DNA of 64,000 nt, taken from NCBI RefSeq assembly GCF_001411495.1, contig NZ_CP012982.1, positions 2,480,001-2,544,000 of the forward strand, written 5' to 3'. The notes under the pieces are model-generated. The model did no database searches. It saw only the letters and a list, made by a program, of their open reading frames with translations, and had not been told where the DNA came from. Position numbers and translations under genes: made by a program. The DNA comes from Burkholderia cepacia ATCC 25416. GTDB lineage: Bacteria > Pseudomonadota > Gammaproteobacteria > Burkholderiales > Burkholderiaceae. This document shows positions 1-7,033 of the stretch, in pieces (within the stretch, counting starts at the first letter, position 1; the number at the start of each line of letters is the position of its first letter).

Positions 1-62
1 TGTCTCGGCGGCCGGCCGTTTTCACTATCGATTCGCCTCCATTCCATCACGAGACCACCGAC

Positions 63-1001
63 ATGACCTACTCATCGAAACGTCGAACCCTGTTGCTGGC
101 CGCCGCGACGGCGCCGCTCGTTCTCACCGTCACCGCGTGCGCGTCACGGCAGGCTGCCGCGCCGGACGAGGCAAGCGCCGCGGCCGCGGCCGCGGCGGCG
201 GCCGTGGCGCCTGCCGCCGCCGGGCAGATGCTAGCCGAGCTCGAAAGCAGCGTGGGCGGCCGCCTCGGCGTGTGCGCAATCGACACGGCGAGCGGCCGGA
301 TCATCGAGCATCGCGCGGACGAACGCTTCCCGTTCTGCAGCACGTTCAAGGCGATGCTGAGTGCGGCGGTGCTTGCGCAGAGCGTCGGGCGGCCGGCGTT
401 GCTGCAACAGCGCGTGACGTATACCCGGGCCGATCTCGTCAACTATTCGCCGGTGTCGGAGAAGCATGTCGGCGAGGGCATGACGGTCGCCGCGTTGTGC
501 GAGGCCGCGATCCAGTACAGCGACAACTCGGCCGCGAACCTGCTGATGAAGCTGCTCGGCGGCCCGTCGGCGGTGACGGCCTACGCGCGCTCGATCGGCG
601 ACGACACGTTCAGGCTCGATCGATGGGAGACCGAACTGAATACCGCGCTGCCGGGCGACCTGCGCGACACGACGACACCGGCCGCGATGGCCGCGAGCAT
701 GCGCGTGCTGATGGTCGGCGATGCGCTGCCGGCCGCGCAGCGTGCGCAGCTCGTTGCGTGGATGCGTGGCAACAAGGTGGGCGACAAGCGGCTCCGCGCG
801 GGCGTGCCGGCCGGGTGGACGGTCGGTGACAAGACGGGCACCGGCGACTACGGGACGACCAACGACGCGGGTGTCGTATGGTCGCCGTCGCGTGTGCCGA
901 TCGCGGTGGCCGTGTACTACACGCAGACGCGTGCCGATGCGCGCTCGAAGGACGACGTGATCGCGTCGGTCGCGCGCATCGTGGTTCAGGCCTTCGGTTG
1001 A
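63..1001 (+). CDS. penA: Class A beta-lactamase (Pen family)
   Basis: 312-aa serine beta-lactamase that hydrolyses penicillins and cephalosporins in the periplasm. All class A motifs are visible: the S-x-x-K nucleophile as STFK (Ser93, Lys96), SDN (153-155), the omega-loop ExxLN (Glu189), and KTG (257-259). A Cys lies just before the nucleophile (FCSTFK), as in Burkholderia Pen enzymes. The N-terminus has twin arginines followed by a hydrophobic stretch and a lipobox-like TAC near residue 26, consistent with Tat export and possible lipidation, which is known for B. pseudomallei PenA. A run of about 20 mostly Ala residues (35-53) links the signal region to the enzyme and is coded by GCC/GCG repeats. 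Pen genes usually have a divergent LysR regulator (PenR); that side lies outside the window. The family call is firm; PenA versus PenB naming is not. Confidence 0.96.
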   Translation: MTYSSKRRTLLLAAATAPLVLTVTACASRQAAAPDEASAAAAAAAAAVAPAAAGQMLAELESSVGGRLGVCAIDTASGRIIEHRADERFPFCSTFKAMLSAAVLAQSVGRPALLQQRVTYTRADLVNYSPVSEKHVGEGMTVAALCEAAIQYSDNSAANLLMKLLGGPSAVTAYARSIGDDTFRLDRWETELNTALPGDLRDTTTPAAMAASMRVLMVGDALPAAQRAQLVAWMRGNKVGDKRLRAGVPAGWTVGDKTGTGDYGTTNDAGVVWSPSRVPIAVAVYYTQTRADARSKDDVIASVARIVVQAFG

Positions 1002-1080
1002 CGCGGGCGGTGCGGTGCGCGTGACGCGATGCGCAGGCGGGCCGTGCCGCAGCCGTGACCCACGCGATCAAACGTTGTGC

Positions 1081-1146
1081 GATCAACGACTTAGGTCACG
1101 CATGCTCAGGATATCCACATGCTTGCCAACAAAAATTGTGGACAAG
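1081..1146 (+). repeat. 66-bp DnaA-box-pair element, copy 1
   Basis: First of six same-length elements. It opens with GATCAA and ends in TGTGGACAAG. Two 9-mers face each other, ATATCCACA (1111-1119) and TGTGGACAA (1137-1145), each one base from the DnaA box consensus TTATCCACA or its complement, with GCTTGCCAACA between them. This copy is the most diverged in its left half. Confidence 0.93.
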
Positions 1147-1219
1147 CCCGTGCGCGGCCGCGCACGGCGTGGCGCGGGCCACCGTGCCGCATTTGAGGCG
1201 GCGCGGACAAAGCCTTTCG

Positions 1220-1285
1220 GATCAAGCGCTTGGTCGCGGTATGCGCAGGCTATCCACACGCTTGCCAACACAATCTGTGGACAAG
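1220..1285 (+). repeat. 66-bp DnaA-box-pair element, copy 2
   Basis: Same 66-bp unit: GATCAA start, CTATCCACA (1250-1258), GCTTGCCAACA, TGTGGACAA (1276-1284). It lies inside a longer block, 1183-1287, that is repeated almost exactly 172 bp downstream. Confidence 0.94.
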
Positions 1286-1391
1286 CCGGTTCGCCTGCGC
1301 GGAAGGCGGCCCGTCACGTGGCGCGACGACGTGCGAGCGGCACTTTGCCGGCCGCGTGCCGCATTTGAGGCGGCGCGGACAAAGTCTTTCG

Positions 1392-1457
1392 GATCAAGCG
1401 CTTGGTCGCGGTATGCGCAGGCTATCCACATGCTTGCCAACACAATCTGTGGACAAG
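1392..1457 (+). repeat. 66-bp DnaA-box-pair element, copy 3
   Basis: Differs from copy 2 at a single base within the unit. The 9-mers are CTATCCACA (1422-1430) and TGTGGACAA (1448-1456). The surrounding block 1355-1459 matches 1183-1287 with two mismatches, so copies 2 and 3 arose by a recent tandem duplication. Confidence 0.94.
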
Positions 1458-1480
1458 CCCGGCAGCCGCGCGGGCGACGG

Positions 1481-1681
1481 TCAGGGCTGCCGATCGTCGA
1501 CCGTGGGCCAGCGCACGAACGCGAACACCCACAACATGACGAAGTTCAGGATCGGGACGAACATCGTCAGGATCCACCAGCCCGAATGCCCGGTGCGCCG
1601 GACGATGCGGACGTACGGATAAACGACGACGGCGACGAGCACGAGTGAGACGACCAGCTGCCACGCGGTGAAGTGTTCCAT
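1481..1681 (-). CDS. Small PLDc_N-like membrane protein
   Basis: 66-aa protein with two membrane helices (about residues 7-24 and 35-54) separated by a short basic loop with RRTGHSGWW. This two-helix hairpin with a G-H-S/P-G-W-W turn is the pattern of the small inner-membrane PLDc_N / DUF805-like families, which often have no assigned function. The start at 1681 is chosen over a longer frame because AGGAAG lies just upstream of the ATG and the N-terminal extension of the longer frame looks like Arg-rich shadow. It stands alone between element copies 3 and 4. Function unknown. Confidence 0.72.
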   Translation of the reverse strand: MEHFTAWQLVVSLVLVAVVVYPYVRIVRRTGHSGWWILTMFVPILNFVMLWVFAFVRWPTVDDRQP

Positions 1682-1914
1682 GGCCTTCCTCGGAGTGAAG
1701 TGTCGGGCGGAACGGCCGGCCCGTCGAACCGTCGCGCGAAGCCGGCGATGCACGGCCGCGTGCGGCTCGCGTGATCTTGACGCGTGGCGGGCGCGAGCGT
1801 CAAGGCGAGGGTGGTGTACGGTGGCGGCGCGTCTGTCGCGCGGGGTCGTGCGCATTCACGCATGTCCGGGCCACATGCTGCCGAAACCGTGACGCGGCGC
1901 ACGAACCGTAAGCC

Positions 1915-1980
1915 GATCAACGGGTTAGCGCACGCGTGCGCAGGATATCCACAAGCTTGCCAACAAAATCTGTGGGTAAG
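1915..1980 (+). repeat. 66-bp DnaA-box-pair element, copy 4
   Basis: GATCAA start, ATATCCACA (1945-1953), GCTTGCCAACA, TGTGGGTAA (1971-1979). Offset and length are identical to the other copies although the flanks are unrelated. Confidence 0.93.
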
Positions 1981-2110
1981 TGGCGCAGCGCATGGCCGGC
2001 ACGTGTGCGCCGGCTGCGACGTGCATCGTCGTGGCGTCGTGATGCGAAGTGCGGCGAAGCGGTGGCCGTCACCGGGGCCGCGTCTGCATCACGCGTGCCA
2101 AAGTCCATCG

Positions 2111-2176
2111 GATCAAGGGTTTAGCGTTGCGGTGCGCAGGATATCCACAAGCTTGCCAACATTTTCTGTGGAGAAG
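2111..2176 (+). repeat. 66-bp DnaA-box-pair element, copy 5
   Basis: GATCAA start, ATATCCACA (2141-2149), GCTTGCCAACA, TGTGGAGAA (2167-2175). The box-to-box offset is again 26 bp. CAAAG lies just upstream, as in copies 2 and 3. Confidence 0.93.
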
Positions 2177-2705
2177 TCCGGGTGCGCGCGCGACGCGCGG
2201 GACACCCGCGAATGCCACGCGTTGCCGCGATGCGTGCGGGCGCTCACGCAGTGCAGATGCCGGCCACGCCGACTTTCTGGAACAGGCGCGGGCTCGCGAC
2301 GGCGGACGGCGGACAGGCCGACAGCCTGACGGCGAACCCGGGATGCGTGAAGGCCGCGCGAAACGCTGCGATCGATTCGCGGATCGCGCAGTACGGCCGG
2401 CTCCATTACATGGGCGAACACGTCGGCGCCTCATCCATCCGGCGGTACCGTCGTCGTGCACGAAGAGGGCCGAACCCGACCCAAGCCGGACGCCCATCCG
2501 AAGGGCCCCTCTGTATTGCTACGGGTCGAAGCGCGCAAGCATCCTCGAAATCTCGACCGGCCTGCGAGTCGAACGGATCGTCGTCGAGAAATGAGACGAA
2601 GGAGGGGCGGCGCATGACGCGCGGTCGAGGCTACGGTGGCGGCGTGGACGTGCCTGTACACGACCGCATGGCGCATTTGCCGCGCAGCTCCGACAAACCC
2701 TTTCC

Positions 2706-2771
2706 GATCAATGGCTTGGTGTCGTTAATGGACGGTTGTCCACACGCTTGCCAACACAATCTGTGGAAAAG
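2706..2771 (+). repeat. 66-bp DnaA-box-pair element, copy 6
   Basis: GATCAA start, TTGTCCACA (2736-2744), GCTTGCCAACA, TGTGGAAAA (2762-2770). It is the last copy and sits 39 bp beyond the stop codon of the sensor kinase gene, which runs the other way. Confidence 0.92.
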
Positions 2772-2809
2772 CCGCGCGTGGCACGTCGCACGTCGCACGT
2801 GGCGCGGCG

Positions 2810-4186
2810 TCAGGCCGGCAGCGGAAAGCGCACCGTGACGGTCAGCCCGCGCCCGCCGCGTGTCGTGCCGAGTGCGACCGTCGCGCGATGCTGTTCGGCG
2901 ATCCGCTTGACGATCGACAGCCCGAGCCCGCTGCCCGACGACGTGACGGCCTGCGCGCCCTCGCCGCGATAGAAACGCTCCCACACGTCGGTGCGTTCGG
3001 CTTCCGGGATCCCGGGGCCGTCGTCGGCGACTTCGAGCACGGGCGTCGTGCCGTCGAGCCGCGCGGACACGTCGACACGCGCGCCGTCGCCCGCATAGCG
3101 GATCGCGTTGTCGACGAGGTTGTTCAGCAGCACGCGCAGCGTGTCGGCATTGCCCGACGTCATCACGGGCGTCGACACGATCGCGCCGAGATCGATCCGG
3201 TGCGCGTCGGCGACGCGCGTGCGGTCCGATACCACCGACCGGCACAGCGCGGCGAGATCGACGGGCGCCGACGCTGAGGCGGCCGCCTGCGCATCGGGTT
3301 CGAGGCGCGCGAGCGTCAGCAGCTGTTCGGCGAGGTGGCCGAGCCGCGTCGTGCCGGCATGGATCTGCGCGAGGATGTGCTCGCGTTCCTCGGCGGTCGA
3401 CGCGCGCCGCAGCAGCTGCGACTGGATCGACAGCCCCATGATCGGCGTGCGCAATTCGTGCGCGGCATCGGCGATGAAGTGCCGTTGCAGCGTGAACGAG
3501 CGGTCCAGGCGCGCGAGCAGGTCGTTGATCGCTTCGGCGAGCGGACGGACTTCGTTCGGCATCGCGCCGACGTCGACCGGCTCGAGATTGTTCGCATTCC
3601 TGCGTTTGAGGCCGGATGCGATCGTGCGCAGCGGCCGCAACCCCGCGCCGATGCCGAACCACAGGCCGATCGCGAGCAGCGGCAGCATCGAGAACACGGG
3701 CCACAGCAGGTGCACGGCGATGCCCGCGATCGCTTCCCAGCGCGCATGGCGTGCCTGCGCGAGCCGGATCGTCGTGCCGCCGCGTTCGGTCACGTAGGTG
3801 CGCCACGGCTGGCCGCCGACGTCGACGCTCGCGATGCCTTTCTGCTCGGGCGGCGGCAGGGTCGAATCGCGGTCGGTCGAATACACGAGCTTGCCGTTGC
3901 GCCAGACCTGCAGCAGCACGGCGTCGGGATCGCTCGCCTCGAAACCGTGCTTGCCGTTGGCGCGGTTGCTGAACGACAGCTCGCCGTTCGGGCCGACGAC
4001 GATCTGCTTCGACATGCTGCGCATCTGGTCGTCGAGCAGGTCGTCGAGCTCGCGCAGCGCGCCCCAGTAGGTGCCGGCACTCGCGACGAGGCCGATCACG
4101 CACGCGGCCGGAAGCAGCCACGTCAGCAGGCGCCGCCGCAGCGACGCGTTGCGCCAGCGCGCGATCGCGTGTTGCATGCGCGTCAT
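2810..4186 (-). CDS. qseC: Sensor histidine kinase, QseC-like
   Basis: 458-aa membrane sensor kinase. Two membrane helices (about 19-40 and 152-178) enclose a periplasmic domain of roughly 110 residues, followed by a HAMP-like linker, an H-box with the phospho-acceptor His243 (DAAHELRTP), an N-box (LLNNLVDNAIRYA), and G boxes DDGPGIP and GSGLGLSIVKRI. It should autophosphorylate and transfer phosphate to the regulator encoded just upstream; the two genes overlap by 4 nt (ATGA). The QseC assignment rests on architecture and on the neighbouring ygiW-like gene, the same gene set as E. coli ygiW-qseB-qseC. The signal sensed cannot be read from sequence. Confidence 0.88.
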   Translation of the reverse strand: MTRMQHAIARWRNASLRRRLLTWLLPAACVIGLVASAGTYWGALRELDDLLDDQMRSMSKQIVVGPNGELSFSNRANGKHGFEASDPDAVLLQVWRNGKLVYSTDRDSTLPPPEQKGIASVDVGGQPWRTYVTERGGTTIRLAQARHARWEAIAGIAVHLLWPVFSMLPLLAIGLWFGIGAGLRPLRTIASGLKRRNANNLEPVDVGAMPNEVRPLAEAINDLLARLDRSFTLQRHFIADAAHELRTPIMGLSIQSQLLRRASTAEEREHILAQIHAGTTRLGHLAEQLLTLARLEPDAQAAASASAPVDLAALCRSVVSDRTRVADAHRIDLGAIVSTPVMTSGNADTLRVLLNNLVDNAIRYAGDGARVDVSARLDGTTPVLEVADDGPGIPEAERTDVWERFYRGEGAQAVTSSGSGLGLSIVKRIAEQHRATVALGTTRGGRGLTVTVRFPLPA

Positions 4187-4845
4187 GCGCCGTCACCGAT
4201 CCGGTAGCCGACGCCGCGCACCGTGCGGATCATGTCGTGGCCGAGCTTCTTGCGCAGGTTGTGGATGTGCACCTGCACGGCGTTGCTCTCGATTTCCTCG
4301 CCCCAGCTGTACAGCCGCTCCTCGAACTGCTCGCGCGAAATCACCGCGCCCGGGTCGCGCATCAGCTCGTGCAGCAGCACGAACTCCTTCGGCGACAGCG
4401 TGACTTCGTCGTCGCCGAGCCAGACGAGGTGCTTGACGGGGTCGAGCCGCAGCGGGCCGATCGCGAGGGTCGTCTGCGCGCGGCCCGCGTGGCGGCGGTT
4501 GACCGCGCGGATGCGGGCGAGCAGTTCGTCGAGTTCGAACGGCTTGACGAGATAGTCGTCCGCGCCGCTGTCGAGGCCCGCGATGCGGTCGGGCACGCCG
4601 TCGCGCGCGGTGATGATGATCGCGGGCAGGTTTTCGTCGCGGCGGCGCAGCGCGGCGAGCACCGACAGGCCGTCGCGGTTCGGCAGCCCGAGATCGAGCA
4701 GCAGCAGGCCGTAGCCGGTCGCGCGCAACGCGAGCGACGCGGCGTCGCCGTCCTTCACCCAGTCGACCGCGAAGCCTTCCTGTTTGAGGCCCTGTTCGAG
4801 CCCGCTGCCGATCAGCGGATCGTCCTCGACGAGCAGTACGCGCAT
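4183..4845 (-). CDS. qseB: OmpR-family response regulator, QseB-like
   Basis: 220-aa two-domain regulator. The receiver domain has the acidic pair E7-D8-D9, phospho-acceptor Asp51 (LLLLDLGLP) and Lys101 (LVKPFE). The C-terminal winged helix carries the OmpR signature ending in HIHNLRKKLG and RTVRGVGYRI. The start at 4845 (MRVLLVEDDP) is preferred over an ATG 18 bp earlier because GAAGAGA is correctly spaced before it and family members begin this way. It is first in a two-gene operon with the kinase. Half-sites matching PmrA/QseB boxes lie 63-80 bp upstream, suggesting autoregulation. Confidence 0.9.
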   Translation of the reverse strand: MRVLLVEDDPLIGSGLEQGLKQEGFAVDWVKDGDAASLALRATGYGLLLLDLGLPNRDGLSVLAALRRRDENLPAIIITARDGVPDRIAGLDSGADDYLVKPFELDELLARIRAVNRRHAGRAQTTLAIGPLRLDPVKHLVWLGDDEVTLSPKEFVLLHELMRDPGAVISREQFEERLYSWGEEIESNAVQVHIHNLRKKLGHDMIRTVRGVGYRIGDGA

Positions 4846-4907
4846 GGATTCGTATCTCTTCAACGGGGCGCCATGGCGCCCGGGGTTCCCATGATAAGCG
4901 CGCGGGC

Positions 4908-4924
4908 CTTAGCGGGAGCTTAAA
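4908..4924. promoter_or_regulatory. PmrA/QseB-like direct repeat upstream of the two-component operon
   Basis: CTTAGC (4908-4913) and CTTAAA (4919-4924) are direct half-sites 11 bp apart, the geometry known for PmrA and QseB boxes. A 16-bp GC-rich palindrome (4866-4881) lies between the site and the start codon. Confidence 0.5.
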
Positions 4925-4997
4925 CACGGGCGCGCGGGCGGCGCGCGGCGGGCTTGCGCGCGCCGGCCGGTGCGGCACCGTGCCGCCGCGGCGCGAC

Positions 4998-5014
4998 CTT
5001 CAGGTTTGCTTAAT
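4998..5014. promoter_or_regulatory. PmrA/QseB-like direct repeat upstream of the OB-fold gene
   Basis: CTTCAG (4998-5003) and CTTAAT (5009-5014), again 11 bp apart and 73 bp before the start codon of the divergent gene. A further CTTACG follows directly. Confidence 0.48.
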
Positions 5015-5086
5015 CTTACGGTCCGTAATCTGGCGCCGTCGCGTTCAACGGAGCGCGGCGTCACATCGAAGAAGAGGACCAAGATC

Positions 5087-5440
5087 ATGAAACACCTGAC
5101 GAGAATCCTGGCGGTTGCGCTCGCCGTGCTGCCCGCCGCCGTTTATGCGGAATATACCGGGCCGTCCACGCTGACCACGACGACCGTGAAGGAACTGCTC
5201 GCGAACGGCAAGGACGACCAGCACGTGCAGTTGCAGGGGCGCATCGTCAAGCATGTCGGCGGCGAGGATTACGAATTCGCCGATGCGACGGGCACGATCC
5301 GCGTCGAGATCGACCACAAGCTGTGGGCGGCCGGCCAGCCCGTCAGCGACCGGAACGAAGTGAAGGTGACCGGCGAATTCGAGCGCAAATGGTCGGGCAG
5401 CGTGAAGGTCGACGCCGATCACGTCGAAGTGCTGCGCTGA
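5087..5440 (+). CDS. YgiW-type periplasmic OB-fold (BOF) protein
   Basis: 117-aa exported protein. A Sec signal peptide (about residues 1-21, cut near VYA/EY) precedes a single bacterial OB-fold with the family features V-x-L-x-G-x-I and Y-x-F-x-D-x-T-G-x-I-R-V-x-I (about residues 50-85). Relatives such as E. coli YgiW/Salmonella VisP are periplasmic stress proteins encoded next to qseBC. The start at 5087 follows GAAGAGGA and gives a clean signal peptide; an upstream in-frame start would destroy it. The gene diverges from the QseBC-like pair and has a candidate QseB site in front. Confidence 0.88.
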   Translation: MKHLTRILAVALAVLPAAVYAEYTGPSTLTTTTVKELLANGKDDQHVQLQGRIVKHVGGEDYEFADATGTIRVEIDHKLWAAGQPVSDRNEVKVTGEFERKWSGSVKVDADHVEVLR

Positions 5441-5503
5441 CCGGTGCACCGGTGTATACGGGGCCGGTGATACCATGGACGACCGGTTCCCGCTCACACC
5501 AAG

Positions 5504-6364
5504 ATGGCCGCCAATTTCGACGAACTCGCGTCCCGGATCCGGGCGCAATTTTCCGAGCTGAGCCCGCAATTCCAGGCGGGCGCGGCCTTCCTGCTCGATC
5601 ATCCCGACGAAGTCGCCACGTCGTCGATGCGCAAGGTCGCACAGCGCGCGCAGGTGCAGCCCGCGTCGCTCGTGCGGCTCGCGCAGCAATTCGGCTTCCC
5701 CGGCTGGAACGAACTGCGCGACCTGTGTGTCGCGCGCGTGCGCACGCGCCCCGAGCCGCTCACGCAGCGGGCGCGCTCGCTCGTGCGGCCCGATGCGAAG
5801 GCGTCGCTCGCGCACGACCTGCTCGCCGCGCAACAACACAACCTGTCGGCCACCGCCGCGCAGAACGAGCACGCGCTCGCCGATGCCGCGAAACTCATCC
5901 GCAAGGCGTCGCACGTGCATGTCGCGGGGTTTCGCTCGTGCTACCCGGTTGCATTCGGCTTCGTGTACGGCTACCGGCTGTTCCGCCCGACCGTGTCGCT
6001 GCTCAACGGCGTCGCCGGGTCGCTCGAAATGGAGCTGCGGACGATCGCGAAGCAGAGCGTGACCGTCGTCGTCAGCTTCGCGCCGTATTCGGCGGAAGCG
6101 ACGCGCGTCGCGCAGGCCGCGAAGGCGCAGGGCAGCCGGATAGTCGCGATCACCGACAGCGCGGTGTCGCCGATCGCGCTGCACGCGGACGCACAACTGA
6201 TCTTCACGCACGACAGCCCGTCGTTTTTCCCGTCGCTGGTGGCCGCGCACGCGATGGCCGAAGCGCTGGTCGCGCAGTTGCTGGCGCTCGAAGGCAGCGA
6301 TGCGATCGCCGCGCTCGAGCGCACGGAAGCGGAGCTGCACGCGAAGGGCGCTTACGTCGTCTGA
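5504..6364 (+). CDS. RpiR/MurR-family transcriptional regulator
   Basis: 286-aa regulator with the RpiR layout: an N-terminal HTH_6 domain (about 1-80, with SMRKVAQRAQVQPASLVRLA as the helix-turn-helix) and a C-terminal SIS sugar-phosphate isomerase fold (about 120-265). Such proteins bind sugar phosphates and control carbohydrate or amino-sugar genes. It is not next to an obvious sugar operon; a GNAT gene follows 54 bp downstream, so the target is unclear. The start ATG at 5504 is the first in frame and begins the usual N-terminal helix. Confidence 0.9.
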   Translation: MAANFDELASRIRAQFSELSPQFQAGAAFLLDHPDEVATSSMRKVAQRAQVQPASLVRLAQQFGFPGWNELRDLCVARVRTRPEPLTQRARSLVRPDAKASLAHDLLAAQQHNLSATAAQNEHALADAAKLIRKASHVHVAGFRSCYPVAFGFVYGYRLFRPTVSLLNGVAGSLEMELRTIAKQSVTVVVSFAPYSAEATRVAQAAKAQGSRIVAITDSAVSPIALHADAQLIFTHDSPSFFPSLVAAHAMAEALVAQLLALEGSDAIAALERTEAELHAKGAYVV

Positions 6365-6418
6365 CGCGGTGCGTGCGGGTTCAACCTTCTTCATTTCCGA
6401 TTCAACCGGACTCGACCG

Positions 6419-6844
6419 ATGACGTTCACATACGAGGTGACCGACGCGGGCGACGTGAACGTTCGCAAGCAGATCGTCGCGCCGCTCATCCGATTCAACG
6501 AAAGCCAGGCGGGCCCGAACGACTTTCGTGCGCTGGCCGTGGTCGTGACCGACGCCGAAGGCACGGTGGTCGGCGGCTTGTGGGGCAGCACGGCGTACGG
6601 CTGGCTGCATGTCGACCTGCTCGTGGTGCCCGAGGCCGCGCGCGGCCAGGGTGCGGGCACGCGCATCATGGATCTGGCCGAGGCGGAAGCTGTCGCGCGC
6701 GGATGCCACGGCGCGTGGCTCGACACGTTCGACTTCCAGGCGCGGCCGTTCTACGAGAAACGCGGCTATGTCCGCTTCGGCGAACTGCCGGATTATCCGG
6801 CCGGGCACACGCGCATTTTCCTGACGAAGCGGCTTGCGGGCTGA
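6419..6844 (+). CDS. GNAT-family N-acetyltransferase
   Basis: 141-aa single-domain acetyltransferase. Motif A is clear, with the acetyl-CoA binding loop PEAARGQGAGTRIM at about residues 73-86, and motif B follows with DTFDFQARPFYEKRGYV (about 103-119). The short N-terminal strand and F-N-E-S-Q segment resemble small Burkholderia acetyltransferases of unknown substrate. It follows the RpiR regulator closely and may be co-transcribed. Confidence 0.88.
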   Translation: MTFTYEVTDAGDVNVRKQIVAPLIRFNESQAGPNDFRALAVVVTDAEGTVVGGLWGSTAYGWLHVDLLVVPEAARGQGAGTRIMDLAEAEAVARGCHGAWLDTFDFQARPFYEKRGYVRFGELPDYPAGHTRIFLTKRLAG

Positions 6845-7033
6845 GCATCGCCGCATGGAGCGGCCCGGTTGACGCGGTCGCCGGCCGTCGCCTAGGATAG
6901 CGGCCAGCGATGCAGGTCGCTTCCGGGTCCGCGGAAAGGGTTGAACCCACCTGTCGCAGCAAATCCAGTCTTCCTCCTGTCCTTTGTGCTGGCGGTATTG
7001 CGGACCTTCGGCCATGACTGCACGAGGATTCGC

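Larger units (their letters stand above)
1002..1480. other. Gene-free repeat region downstream of the beta-lactamase
   Basis: No credible coding region. The stretch holds element copies 1-3 and the duplicated 105-bp block. Open frames here simply run through the repeats on both strands and match nothing recognisable. Confidence 0.75.
1682..2809. other. Gene-poor interval with element copies 4-6
   Basis: About 1.1 kb with no reading frame I can support. Long frames on both strands are Arg/Ala-rich and show no family resemblance. The only recognisable content is element copies 4, 5 and 6. A purine-rich GGAGG before an ATG at 2614 was noted, but the frame behind it runs into copy 6. Confidence 0.6.

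Noticed and set aside
1081..2771. CRISPR array
   Set aside because: The 66-bp units are too long and too widely and unevenly spaced (139 to 595 bp), without uniform spacers, and no cas gene is nearby.
1081..2771. Chromosome replication origin
   Set aside because: No rep, parAB or dnaA gene and no AT-rich unwinding region adjoin the cluster; the DnaA-like boxes alone are not enough.
2631..4196. Long minus-strand frame (over 500 codons) covering the kinase gene
   Set aside because: Its product is an Arg/Ala-rich shadow; the true kinase with H, N and G boxes is in another frame on the same strand.
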